Made by a program: the position numbers and the translations under genes
Notes under the pieces: model-generated
Seen by the model: the letters and a program-made list of their open reading frames with translations, nothing else
What the model was told of the DNA's origin: nothing
Database searches by the model: none
Assembly (NCBI GenBank): GCA_963556145.1
Contig: OY744473.1
Coordinates: 3,100,001 to 3,164,000 of the forward strand
Direction: 5' to 3'
DNA: 64,000 nt
DNA from: Hygrocybe punicea
Taxonomy: Eukaryota; Basidiomycota; Agaricomycetes; Agaricales; Hygrophoraceae
Part shown: positions 23,003-32,999 of the stretch, in pieces
How positions within the stretch are numbered: the first letter of the stretch is position 1
How the letters are laid out: every line of letters starts with the position of its first letter

Positions 23003-26000
23003 AAACCACGCAAAGTCCGAGTTCTGACGCGAAATGTTTAACTTTGGCCGAGGGCAGTGCTTTGGTGAGTGTGTCCGCTACCATGTCGTCGGTTGGGCAA
23101 TACACGAGGCGCAACTTGCCTTCTTCGATCACCCATCGGATGAAGTGTAGACGTACATCAATATGTTTCGTGCGCGCGTGATACTGATGTTCCTTTGATA
23201 GGGCGATCGCAGATTGATTGTTGGAAAAGAGTGTCGTTGGGGAAGTGATGGGACCGAAGACTTGGGATATGAGTGAGCACAGCCAAAGTGCCTCCTTCGC
23301 CGCGTGAGTAGCCGCTATGTATTCGCTTTCCGTCGTCGACAACGAGACTATGTCTTGCTTCTTACAGCTCCAGGATACGGCTCCCCCATTTAAGATGAAA
23401 GCATAGCCATTGATTGCACGTCGATCCTCCGCCATACTCCCATCGGCATCGGCATAGCCTATTAGACCGTTTCTAGTGTTACCATAGGACAGCCAGAGGT
23501 GAGTGGTCCCCGCGAGATACCGGAGAACACGCTTAGCAGCCTCCCAATGCGCTGGGCCGGGGTTCTTGGAGAATCTCGATAGCGTTGTCACGGCAAAAGC
23601 GATATCTGGGCACGTACCGAGACATGCCCACATCAAGGATCCGACGGCCTCAAGGTACGGGACATCGCGCATGATGGCGAACTCATGTGTGGTTGAGGGC
23701 GATTGAGACGAGGTGAGCTTTATCTGAGTGTCCATCGGTGTGGATATAGGCTTACAGTCTTCAAGATTGAATTGGCGTATTATCGAATCGATGTATGATC
23801 GTTGTGAGAGGTGAATGGTTCTCGCGTCCCTGTCTCGACAGATTTCGATCCCCAGGAGCCAATGCAACTCTCCTAAATCGGAGATTTCAACGAATCTACG
23901 TATACCGGCCTTCGCGTCGTTGATGAGCTGAATGGAGCTCCCCGCGATGGTGCAATCATCTACATGGACGGCTATTACTGTGAGTTCACTGCCGACTCTG
24001 AGTATGAAAACGGCTTGATCGACTTCGCAGCGTTTGAATCCGAGGTTATCAACTAGGATATAAACAAGCTTTTGGTACCAACGATGGCTGCTCTGCTTCA
24101 GTCCGTACAACGTTTTGTTCAGGCGACAAACTTTTCCGACGGAGTTGAGCACGTGGTAGCCCGGTGGTTGTTTCATATATATGATTTCGTCATTGCTGAG
24201 CTCTCCATTGAGATACGCCCCCTTGATGTCGATTTGATGCATTTCTAGATCTAACTGGGCACCTATGGCTAGTATCGTGCGAACGGAGGCGAGCTTGGCC
24301 ACGGGCACGTAAGTATCGAAATAATCTACCCTGGGAACTTGCGAGAAGCCTTGAGCGACCAAGCGGGCTTTGTGTCTAACCGTAACGCCGGCAGCGTCCT
24401 TTTTTGCGCGAAAGACCCACTTCGATCCAACAATGTTTGCTCCTTCAGGTTTATCCACTAAATCCCAGGTTCCCGCTTTTCGGAGCGTCTCAAGCTCCTC
24501 GTGTATGCCCTTTTCCCAGAGCAACCAATCCGGTCGATGTTTGGCCTCGCTCAAAGTACGTGGTTCGATTGCCTCAGCATCGCCGGTTTCCAACACTAGT
24601 GAATACTCCTCGGGGCATTCGTCCATGGCCATCAGCGTCCATTCATCGTCTGTGTTAGCTTCATCGATCTTTAGCTCTTGATCTTCGTTCGGTAGTTGCA
24701 CGCCGGTGGTTACCAGAGGGTCGGCTGGTTTGTTCGATGTCCGTCCCTTGCCGGTAGCGAGGTTGGCAACTTGCTGACTAGGTTTCTTGACACGCCTGGA
24801 ACCTTCGGGCAGGATGTTATCGGGATCGATTTCGTTCCTTCGTTGTCTTTGAGGGATCGCGGGCTGGGCTGCAGGCGTTTTGGGGGCAATGATAGGCTGG
24901 GCGTCACTGGAGGTGATGTCCTGCCCATCCTCGACTAATGGTGCGGGAGGTTGAGGGTCGTCTTCAGGTACCGGTATCATTTCCTCGGGTACTTCTTCCC
25001 GTTCAAAAGTCCAGTCCTCACCCTCAAGACGCTCAATCGGTTCCTGGTCGTTTTTTGTGTAGATGTTACGTTCAACAGACACCGTTCTAGAGTCCGGCCA
25101 GTAGATCCTAGCGCCCTTGCTATTGTCATCAAAACCCACCCATCGACCAGGGCGGACTCGGCCTCCAAGTTTGTCACCTTTTTCGACTCGAATCCACACC
25201 TTTTCTCCCCACTCGCGTATTCCAGCAACGTTGGGCTTACTACCTGTGGCGGCTTCGAAGGGTGTCATGTCGTTCAGGGCCCTCGTCGGGGTCCGGTTCA
25301 TCAGCCAAACGGCATGATGGGCCGCCTCTCCCCACAAAGACCTCGGTAGTCCACTTGCGTGGAGCAAGGCGCGGACGCGTTCAATTAGGGTGCGGTTGAA
25401 ATGCTCGGAGACTCCGGCATGCTGTGGGGTGTCATGGATATTCAGTTTTTGGTGAGTACCGTTTTTTTGCAGGTGGACAGTGAATGCTTTGCTAGTGTAC
25501 TCCCCTCCTCGATCGGAGTTGAAAACTATGACGCCTTTCCCAAACTGCGTGAGGAGACGGGCCTCAAATTCCTTGTAGGCCTGGAGAGTTTCACCTTTAT
25601 TTTTCATCAGCGTTATGCCGGTGAGTCGCATCTTGTCGTCTATGAAACTGACATAGTAATGCCGGCCACGGAGTGTAGCGACGTGGGCTGGTCCCCACAC
25701 ATCACTGTGCACTTCCCCGCCCAGCTCGCTTGCCCTATTGCCTTCCCTCAGCTTAGGAACCGGTTTCCGCGTGGCCTTCATGTAAATGCAAGACTCGCAG
25801 AAGGTAGGGGAATCAGCGGATTCGTCAAGTCGCACGCCGGTGACGAAGCCCTTGCTGACCATGCGTTTTGCAGCATCGGGGGCAATGTGTCCCATGCGGC
25901 GGTGGAGTTGATCGAGGGTAATGGTTTCCAGTGCGTTTGCCGCTTCATCCTCGCTGACAATGCGATACAGGCCGGTAGCGTCCTTCGGAATGCGGCCCAC

Positions 26001-27638
26001 AACATTTCCATCCGGCGCTCTGATCGTACAGGCACCGTTTGCAAAACGCATGTCGAAACCCAAGTTGTCAAGTTTGCCGATTGATATAAGAGTGTACCCT
26101 ACTTCGGGCGAGTACAGGACCTCGTGAAGTTCGAGTTTCGATGGGTTGGCTCCGTTTGGCAGGGGAATCGTAAGCTCGCCCACTTCGGCCGCGTTGAATT
26201 TCTGCTTGTTGGCAGCTCGGAAAGTCTTGGGAGGGATTGTCGTCAGGTTCGCGAGAGCGTCTCGATATGGTAAGATGTGTTTCGTGCAGCCGGAATCTAA
26301 CAGGCTGACTCTAGGTTCATGTGTACCTCCATCGTCAGCAGCGGCGGTGGTCTTGCTTAACGGTCTCGCATCCAAAAAGGCTCTTACTTGGCTCCAATCT
26401 ATGTCCCCAGCCGCATCAATGTCGCGTGCGTCGTTATTGGTATCAACGAAAAGGTCGTCGACCCAAATGTCTTCCAGAGGGTCAGTCGGGTCATCACTTG
26501 CGTTTGAATCGCTAACGGAGCGCAGGTCCACTTGGTCGCCACTGTCTTCACCGTCGCCACCATCGCTGGAGTCGCTGACACTTATGAGGTCCGGCAGGCT
26601 GTCGTCATCAGGACTCGTGTTGCAGGGGGATGCGAGGGATTGTTCCGGCCTGTCCCATGATGAATCGGAGTGGGCGCACGCAGAGCTAGCATCTGAGTCG
26701 TCCCCCGAATCTGAGGCAATACTCACGCCGAAAGCTCCATCGCATTCCTCAATGTGTGCGGACAAAGGCGCGTCGTTTAATTTGACCATCTCATCAGTCT
26801 TCCCACCTGTCCTAGCCTTCCTCGGCTTTGGGCAGAATCTGCTGATGTGACCTTGTTCTCCGCAGTTGTAACAGTTTTTGTCGGCATAGCGGTTGACTTT
26901 CCCTTTCTTGTCCGGTGTTGCGGCCATCGTGTTATCATCGCCGTCGGCCGACACTTTCGCTGGTACTCGTTTGGTCCTTAACTGCTGGGACCTATAACGG
27001 TCCCACTTGTCCGCAATGATCTGGATGAAGAGATCGGGCTCGATTGTCCTCAACGAGCTGTACAGTTTGGCCGTGGTGAGCTGTGTCGAGGCGAAGTTCG
27101 CGAGGTGAGGGGGTAGCGACGAAATGATTGTCGAACGGTAATCCTTGTCGTCGATGTCTACATCCAGCGAGACTAAATCCTCACGTTTGGCTCGCAGCTC
27201 GTCTAGGAACTTGCGCACATCTCCTTTGTCGGGGCACCTGGATTTGAGAAAAGCGGCTTGCAGTTCCGTCTGAGCAAAAACACTCTGGCGGGTGTACTCT
27301 TCGACTATCGAGGTCCAAGCGAGGGCAACAGTGGCGTGCCGGCGAATCTTCATGGCTATGGAGTCGGGGATCTTTTGTAAGAGCATGTTCTTTGCCGTGG
27401 CTTCGTCTTTTTCCCATTTCTCTCCAGTAGGGTCTGGAGCTAGCGTCCCGTCATCCAGAGCGGCGGGAGGAGAAGGTCTGGAGCTCTTTCCTTCAAAATG
27501 GTCCCAGCGTCCCTTGGCTCGGATGGCGGCTGAGAAGCGTAGCTTGAAGATCGCCCAATTTAGGCCATTGGAAGCAAGCTTGGGAATGTCGGAAGGGAGG
27601 GAGTCAGAGATAGCCTGAAGGGTGCTAGTGGTGGACAT
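23001..27638 (-). CDS. Copia Gag-Pol polyprotein, intact
   Basis: One open frame of 1545 aa from the ATG at 27638 (1558 aa from an earlier ATG at 27677, which lies inside the primer-binding site and is less likely). Counting from 27677: a gag UBN2-type region (about 45-240), a CCHC zinc knuckle CYNCGEQGHISRFC (about 268), a protease motif LLDSGCTKH (about 458), the GAG-pre-integrase HHCC (about 596-630), integrase DDE residues in HSDVWGP (about 660), NSDRGGEY (about 719) and the later Glu, reverse transcriptase from WVFRAKKD (about 1085) with the catalytic HVDD in AVHVDDCTIAG (about 1236), and RNase H from GYADADG (about 1407) through STTESEYIA and ARTKHIDVRLHFIR. Gene order PR-IN-RT-RH is that of Copia. 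No frameshift or missing catalytic residue is seen. Confidence 0.95.
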   Translation of the reverse strand: MSTTSTLQAISDSLPSDIPKLASNGLNWAIFKLRFSAAIRAKGRWDHFEGKSSRPSPPAALDDGTLAPDPTGEKWEKDEATAKNMLLQKIPDSIAMKIRRHATVALAWTSIVEEYTRQSVFAQTELQAAFLKSRCPDKGDVRKFLDELRAKREDLVSLDVDIDDKDYRSTIISSLPPHLANFASTQLTTAKLYSSLRTIEPDLFIQIIADKWDRYRSQQLRTKRVPAKVSADGDDNTMAATPDKKGKVNRYADKNCYNCGEQGHISRFCPKPRKARTGGKTDEMVKLNDAPLSAHIEECDGAFGVSIASDSGDDSDASSACAHSDSSWDRPEQSLASPCNTSPDDDSLPDLISVSDSSDGGDGEDSGDQVDLRSVSDSNASDDPTDPLEDIWVDDLFVDTNNDARDIDAAGDIDWSQVRAFLDARPLSKTTAAADDGGTHEPRVSLLDSGCTKHILPYRDALANLTTIPPKTFRAANKQKFNAAEVGELTIPLPNGANPSKLELHEVLYSPEVGYTLISIGKLDNLGFDMRFANGACTIRAPDGNVVGRIPKDATGLYRIVSEDEAANALETITLDQLHRRMGHIAPDAAKRMVSKGFVTGVRLDESADSPTFCESCIYMKATRKPVPKLREGNRASELGGEVHSDVWGPAHVATLRGRHYYVSFIDDKMRLTGITLMKNKGETLQAYKEFEARLLTQFGKGVIVFNSDRGGEYTSKAFTVHLQKNGTHQKLNIHDTPQHAGVSEHFNRTLIERVRALLHASGLPRSLWGEAAHHAVWLMNRTPTRALNDMTPFEAATGSKPNVAGIREWGEKVWIRVEKGDKLGGRVRPGRWVGFDDNSKGARIYWPDSRTVSVERNIYTKNDQEPIERLEGEDWTFEREEVPEEMIPVPEDDPQPPAPLVEDGQDITSSDAQPIIAPKTPAAQPAIPQRQRRNEIDPDNILPEGSRRVKKPSQQVANLATGKGRTSNKPADPLVTTGVQLPNEDQELKIDEANTDDEWTLMAMDECPEEYSLVLETGDAEAIEPRTLSEAKHRPDWLLWEKGIHEELETLRKAGTWDLVDKPEGANIVGSKWVFRAKKDAAGVTVRHKARLVAQGFSQVPRVDYFDTYVPVAKLASVRTILAIGAQLDLEMHQIDIKGAYLNGELSNDEIIYMKQPPGYHVLNSVGKVCRLNKTLYGLKQSSHRWYQKLVYILVDNLGFKRCEVDQAVFILRVGSELTVIAVHVDDCTIAGSSIQLINDAKAGIRRFVEISDLGELHWLLGIEICRDRDARTIHLSQRSYIDSIIRQFNLEDCKPISTPMDTQIKLTSSQSPSTTHEFAIMRDVPYLEAVGSLMWACLGTCPDIAFAVTTLSRFSKNPGPAHWEAAKRVLRYLAGTTHLWLSYGNTRNGLIGYADADGSMAEDRRAINGYAFILNGGAVSWSCKKQDIVSLSTTESEYIAATHAAKEALWLCSLISQVFGPITSPTTLFSNNQSAIALSKEHQYHARTKHIDVRLHFIRWVIEEGKLRLVYCPTDDMVADTLTKALPSAKVKHFASELGLCVV

Positions 27639-27669
27639 GATGAATACGAAGAAGTACGCAGTGGATATG

Positions 27670-27684
27670 CAGGGCACAATAACC
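27670..27684 (-). promoter_or_regulatory. Copia-1 primer-binding site, initiator-tRNA-Met anticodon type
   Basis: The minus strand right after the 5' LTR reads GGTTATTGTGCCCTG. It resembles GGTTATGAGCCCTG, the complement of the anticodon stem-loop of fungal initiator tRNA-Met, with one extra base and one change. This suggests priming by a cut half-tRNA as in Drosophila copia. Confidence 0.65.
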
Positions 27685-27978
27685 TGTAGAACTCAGTGCG
27701 AGAACAATACGCAGCTGTATATTTAATGCTACCTAAGGATTGATGATATAATCTAGTTGAAGTCAATAAGAGGTAAAAGAAAATAAGGGAACAAGTGGCT
27801 AACCTCAGTGCGAGAACAATACGCAGCTGAGGTCTCTACGCTACGAAAACTAACTTATATACCTTAACAAAGGGTAAGGTAAGAAAGGATACCGAAAAAG
27901 GTAAATCTAATCTAATCTAATCTAGCGGTTATCTAATCATTGTTGATTCGGTACTTATAGCCGGTTTGTCATTCAACA
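27685..27978 (-). repeat. Copia-1 5' LTR
   Basis: 294 bp, identical to the left LTR except for three transitions near 27729-27746. The CAAGC target duplication follows at 27979. Confidence 0.95.
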
Positions 27979-28277
27979 CAAGCATGTAGGTACCCCACAT
28001 ATGCATCCAAACTCACACTAAAATATACTTTTCAGATTGCTGAATCATCCATACTCACCAGAATACAATCCCATTGAATTTGCATTCTCGTTGATAGGGA
28101 TATGCATGGGTTTTCAAACCCGTGTGGGTCTGGACCCATGGGTTCCATGGGTATGGATACAGGTTATAAAATCAAACCCGCAGCTAACCCATACCTGGCA
28201 CTGTAGGTATGGCAGGTTGCTGATGATATGTTGTTTTCTAATATAATATAATATTCTTATAATATTGGATTAATCTA

Positions 28278-28708
28278 TTTGGCTCCCTGGGGGCCACTTA
28301 GTCAGCCAGCTCCCCTTACCTTATATAGTCATAGCTAAGTATGCTGATAAGAGTTTTTAATTTATTCCTGCTCAAATAAAATAGGGAAAATCAAATCAAA
28401 ATTATTTCTAAAATGCTTACTACTCCATTTTTCAAAGAAAAATTAATCATTATTGTAAGTACATTAATGTTAGCACAATATCAATATTTATTCTTATTTT
28501 ATGGTGTTTTTGTTGCTCTACTATTCCAAGTATCACAGTTCTTTCATGTTATTAGCCTCTATATAGAAGTAGCACAACCATTATTTCATTTGGATTTTGA
28601 CTATCTTATTTTAGTAGCAATAAATAAAAAACACTTATCAGAATTTTTAGCTATGCCTATATAAGGTAAGGGGAACTGGCTGACTAAGCGGCTCCCTGGG
28701 GAGCCAAA
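28278..28708. mobile_element. Tc1/mariner-type MITE, 431 bp
   Basis: Inverted ends of about 50 bp begin TTTGGCTCCCTGGGG and TTTGGCTCCCCAGGG, with TA on both outer sides (28276-28277, 28709-28710). The AT-rich interior has one 83-aa frame without recognisable family, probably chance. It is nested in hAT-type element D. Confidence 0.75.
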
Positions 28709-29550
28709 TAGACATTCCCAATAATATTATTGATTAAATACTACGAAATAATGTTTTTGAGGGGATTGATAGGGGATTTTGAGTCACTTATATAGGGATT
28801 TAAATGGCACACAGACCATGTGACTTTATAGTCACTGGGTGCCAATCAACAAATGCAATCATGTTTCTGACAACACCCATGTGTCACCACCACCACACTG
28901 ATCCCAACACCTCGAATGTATCACCACCAGCAATATGCAGCAAAAGGAAAAAGGAGCAGCACAGGATGATGCACTCACCCCTGCTGCCAAAGGTGAATTT
29001 CTCATACATCTATAACTACTAACTGTAACTAAAAACAGGCTCACCCAACAATGCCAGCACCAAACACCAACGACACCAACACCCACACCAACACCAATGC
29101 ACCAATGCCAACACCAACACACCCATGCCAACACCAATGCAATTTCCCATGCCAATGGCAACCACCATGACACCAGCACCAAATGCAACATGCACCTACA
29201 CCAATGCAATCGCCCATGGCAACAGCAATGGCCATGATGCCAGCAACAATGCCAACACCCACACCAACAAAGCCCACACACCCATCCCAATGCCAATGCA
29301 ACCACCCATGGCAATGGCAACTGCCACATCAGCATTGACAGTGCCAGCACCGCCTGCCCAACTCACCTTGCAGACACGCACCGCCATGTCAATTGACATT
29401 GGCACTACATCCATGAGGTAATGGGAGAAAGGTGGTGCCCAGCACCACAATGATGTCATGGGCACAGACTGTACCCACAGGGACCTGCCAGTCAACTTGC
29501 ATCCAACCCATACCTGTGGCAGTGGGTACAGGTATTAGCCAGGTCAGGTA

Positions 29551-29870
29551 TAGGGAAATGCAGGGATAGAGGTAATCCCTGATCTGCAGGTATCCGTACT
29601 CATAAGAGTACAAGTATGGATACAGATTCCCATATCCGTGGGCTTCAAAATGAACCTAAGATCATCTGAAACGGTCAAGAATTGACTGAGATAGAGACTA
29701 AACATTGATTGGACTCTATCTCAGTCAATTCTTGACCGTTTCAGGTGATCTCAGGCTCATTTTGATCAGGAATCCGTGGGTAAAATCCGTGGATATTGTA
29801 TCCGTATCTGTGGGGATTACGAGTACGGATACAGACAAATGTATCCTGAGATTACCCCTGCATTTCCCTA
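29551..29870. mobile_element. Palindromic hAT-type MITE C, 320 bp
   Basis: Ends are TAGGGAAATGCAGGG inverted repeats flanked by GTCAGGTA and GTCAGGCA (7 of 8 match). CCGTACTC/GTATCCGT-like repeats lie under the ends. The centre is a near-perfect hairpin of about 30-bp arms (29668-29743, CTGAAACGGTCAAGAATTGA type) around a short loop. It is nested in element D. Confidence 0.82.
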
Positions 29871-30039
29871 GTCAGGCACAGGTTGGCAAAAATTACCCGT
29901 GGGTAACTCGTGCCAATCCATACTCATCAATCAAATCATACCTGCGCATGATTGCAACTCATTTACTATTGTTCACACAATGGATAACATCACCCCTGAC
30001 AAGGCTGCAGGGTGGTTTCAGTTGCCAGGTTACTTGTAG

Positions 30040-31990
30040 AGCATGCGTTGCCATTGTTGTATTTGTATTCTGTTGTACACATATTCCAATATGATCTTTA
30101 GCACTCATTGCATGGATTCAGAGTGATATTACTTGTGTAACATGTAGCTAATTAATAGAAAATGGGTCACTCTCCCCATTCCTTGGCAGAGCATGGAACC
30201 CTGGTGGAATGGGGAGCATGTCCTTGAGATCCTCGCTGTAGTAAAATGTGCAACAGTCATCTACAGTCTGTTCACCCCTTGTCATCTTTGGCCCAAACCA
30301 AGTTGCTGCACCATCATTTTCCCATCTTATCTTGTAGCTTACTATTGCCTCTTTGGTGCCAGCAGAGTGGCCTGGGGTAGTGAAGTGAGGTGCTGGATCA
30401 TGTTTCCTCCTCTTCTGCTCTTGTTTCCATCTGGCACAACCACCTATCAAGCACAGGCAGTCTCCTTTCAAGAGGCCAAATTCTGTGAGATCAGAACCAG
30501 TGAGTGAACTGAGTCATCTCCAATGTTTCTGCTCTCGGTTCGTATTATCGCACATTCTTCCAGGTCTCTTCATCCCTTTGAAAGGCAAATTGCATTTCCT
30601 CTGCTGAGCAGTCAAGAGCATTCCTTCAAGGATTCCAGGCCCCAATTTGCTGTGACATCATTTCACATTTAGAGATAAAGGTCCTGGACCACTTCCAGTA
30701 TGACCCCTACATCCTCAGTGATGTTTATGATGCTGCACTTTTTGTACTTCAAAGTGCTTGTACCTGCACACCTGTGATGTTCACAGTGACACCATGCACT
30801 CAACCTTCACACCCTGAACTTGGTCTACCATCAGTCCTTGTCATCATCTGCACCTTTGTCCACATCCTTGCCTTTGGTATTGCATTTGTGCCTGAGCTCA
30901 CCTTCGTCCTGGCTAGAGGATGCTTTGTGCATGATTGCTAGCTGACTACAGTACCCAGATGCACTCCATTTGCAACAACTACTCTCGCTGTCACCTCCCA
31001 TTGATTCCCATACTCCACCTGCACCCCAGATGTCTGCATAGCGCATTGTGGAGATAGAAAGTAAACTAGCCATTCTGCGAAAAAGCTATGCTGTGAGAGC
31101 ATTGTGTTCAAGTTCACCACCAGGAAGGCCTCTTCAATCATTGCAAATAGCACACTGTTCAGGAAAAACCTGTAGATCATTTTGTCTCATCTAGCAGCCC
31201 AACTGCAGTATACTTTGCAAATAGTGTGCAACCCTCAGCCCGAATATCACCCACTTTGACATTGCATATCACTGCTCCACCCCTGCCTACAGCCTCCTTA
31301 CCTGTGCACTCAATTTTGCATTCATCATTGCCTGCAGTACCCTTGACTTCAACTTCACCCACATCAGTAAAATCCAGGGTCCTTTTTGAAGCCCTTGGTG
31401 GCCTTGCACTTTTTCACAACCTCTTGGACCTTTTTCTAAGGTTTTTTGACACCTTTTTTTCATGACTTTTGCACCTTTAGCTACTTGGACAGGTTGACAA
31501 ATTTTGTTGGTGGATGTGAATGTTTTTTTCTCTCTTTGTTCACTTCTTTGCTTTTTGGTTCTGTCTTATGGTATAGAGAGGAATGGAAGAGTAGGTAGAA
31601 TTACTTTTAGTGCCTGATGTAATTAGATTCTTTTCATACCCTTGGTGCTCATGTGCCTCTTTTCAATCTTGTGAGCTTTTTTTTTCCAGTTTTTTGGTTC
31701 AACTTTTTTAAGTCCTTGAAGAACTTGCACCTCTTCTGAACTTGTTGAGCTTTTTGGCCAAGGTTTTTGGTCCACCTTTTTAAATTCTTGAAGAACTTGT
31801 GCTATTTCTGAACTTTGTTGAGCTTTTTTGTCAAGTCTTTTGGACTTTTTTTCTAAAACATCTTCGCTTACCTTTTTCTCAGTTTGTTAGATCTTTTGTA
31901 AAGTTATTTAGTTTGGATTACTAGCAGTATTGGTAATTTTTGGAATAAATGGTATAGTAATTTGGAGCCCCCTACTGGTGTCGTTGTCAT
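30040..31990. other. Unassigned decayed sequence
   Basis: No supported gene. A 107-aa minus-strand frame (30471-30148, with Cys-rich start and YKIRWENDGAATWFGPKM) looks coding but matches no family I know. From 31400 the sequence is rich in CTTTTTGG/GAACTTG motifs, including two copies of a roughly 80-bp unit at about 31690-31850. Similar motifs recur at 35590-35800, so two related old repeats lie on either side of element E. Confidence 0.4.
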
Positions 31991-32660
31991 TGCCCTTGCT
32001 GCCACTGATGGTTTCATCATTGTGGTCATTGTCATTTCACCACTGCTGCCAGTGGGTGGTTGTGGTCATTGTTGCCCTGCCAGTTGGTAGTGGTGGCTGA
32101 CATAGTCATCCTGCTGCTGTTGCCAGGTGGCTGTGGTGGTTGCCAATGTCATCCCACTGCTGCTGGTGCCAGTGGGTGGTGGTGGTGGTGGTGGTGGTGG
32201 TGGTGGTGGTGGTGATGGTCACCATCACTGCCAGCCTGTTGCTGCTGCCAGTTGGCAGCAACATAGCCATCACCATCGCCCTGCTTGCTGCTGCCAGTTG
32301 GCAGCCGTGGTAGCCGTCATTGTTGTCCTGCTTGCTGCTGTCATCTGGCGGTGGTGGTGGCCATTGTCATCGCCATTGTCCTGTTGCTGCTGTCAGTTGG
32401 CAACAGTAGTGGCTGACAATGATGACGATGCACTGTTGCTTGCTGTGCAGTCTTGGTAGCCATCATCATCATCGCTGCCCTGTTGCTGCTGCCAGCTGGC
32501 AGTGGTGGTAGCTGTCACCGCCATCCTGCTTGCTGCTGCCAGTTGGTGGTGGTGGTGGTTGTGGTTGTCATCCTGCTGCTGCCAGACAGTGCTGGTTGGT
32601 GGTTGGGGTCACCTCACTGCTGCTGCCATCATCAACCTGGTTAGCAGGGGTTGGAGGTGT
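31990..32660. repeat. CTGCTGCCAGTTGGCAG/GGT-rich minisatellite
   Basis: Repeats of about 40-60 bp built from TGCTGCTGCCAGTTGGCAG and GGTGGTGGT alternate across 650 bp, with a pure GGT run at 32172-32211. Gly/Cys/Val-rich frames here are repeat products. The right side (32640-32870) resembles the spliced-looking border of the hAT-type elements in reverse, so this may be the wreck of one. Confidence 0.7.
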
Positions 32661-32999
32661 TGGGTACTTACCTTAGCAGCCCAGTGTCCTCACACCCCCC
32701 CTTGTTGTTGTGCTGGTCATTGTCGTGGTCATGGTCGTTGCCATTGTGGTGTCTGTGGTCAAAGGTTAGTGACAAAACTACTAAGTCAAAACTTACCAAA
32801 AGTGGCAACTCAGATGATGTTTGGCACTGCATTGTGCCAAACATTGGCAAATGGTCCATGCGTGACCTCCAAACATATAGGCAAATGCACAGATTGGGTG
32901 GATCAGCATGGATCACGGATACGGATCGCCTCGGATACGGGTACGGATCAAGATTTCCCGATCCGTGCACCCTTGTATCCGTAACTGGTCCCTATTTTG

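Larger units (their letters stand above)
22700..27978 (-). mobile_element. Complete Copia (Pseudoviridae-type) LTR retrotransposon, 5279 bp
   Basis: Two 294-bp LTRs differ at three positions only, and a perfect 5-bp target duplication CAAGC flanks the element (22695-22699, 27979-27983). It reads on the minus strand: 5' LTR 27978-27685, primer-binding site 27684-27670, one uninterrupted Gag-Pol frame, polypurine tract, 3' LTR 22993-22700. All parts expected of an active element are present. It lies inside the Tc1/mariner-like transposase pseudogene. Confidence 0.95.
28095..29922. mobile_element. hAT-type element D carrying two nested elements
   Basis: It starts TAGGGATATGCATGGGTTTT inside the Tc1/mariner-like frame (after FAFSLI) and ends ...CCAATCCATA where IKSYLRM resumes. 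The flanks CTCGTTGA and CTCATCAA match at 5 of 8, so the 8-bp duplication has decayed. Ends contain ACCCGTGGGT/CCCATGGGTA-type repeats; the middle (29040-29360) is a CCAACACCAATGC low-complexity tract; the core GTCAATTGAC is at 29388-29397. The 28278-28708 MITE and the 29551-29870 palindrome lie inside it. No transposase is seen. Confidence 0.7.
21896..30039 (+). pseudogene. Tc1/mariner-like DDE transposase pseudogene, split by nested insertions
   Basis: Reading around stops and insertions recovers the transposase in order: MPRIVSEDIKARI..YHSGYKVDEICKFLGI, an HTH (21896-22060), LTPIDVGFIHLL and LYLNELQQEL (22078-22170), ALE.NDL (22253), MLMFTDEST with the first catalytic Asp (22325-22353), VPLTNPYPGP and VLVLDNCNIHH with the second Asp (22590-22670), VKELIEVQA (to 22699). 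After the Copia insertion LLNHPYSPEYNPIEFAFSLI resumes (28037-28094), and after the hAT element IKSYLRM..ITPDKAAGWFQLPGYL ends at the TAG (30037-30039). Introns near 22540-22595 and 27985-28035 look conserved. At least five in-frame stops kill it. It would have mobilised a TA-targeting element. Confidence 0.8.

Noticed and set aside
28413..28664. The 83-aa frame inside the MITE as a small membrane protein
   Set aside because: The MITE interior is very AT-rich, which favours hydrophobic chance frames; no other support.
32127..32644. Val/Gly/Cys-rich frames as a membrane protein
   Set aside because: They follow the GGT and CTGCTGCCA repeats and have no start or family support.
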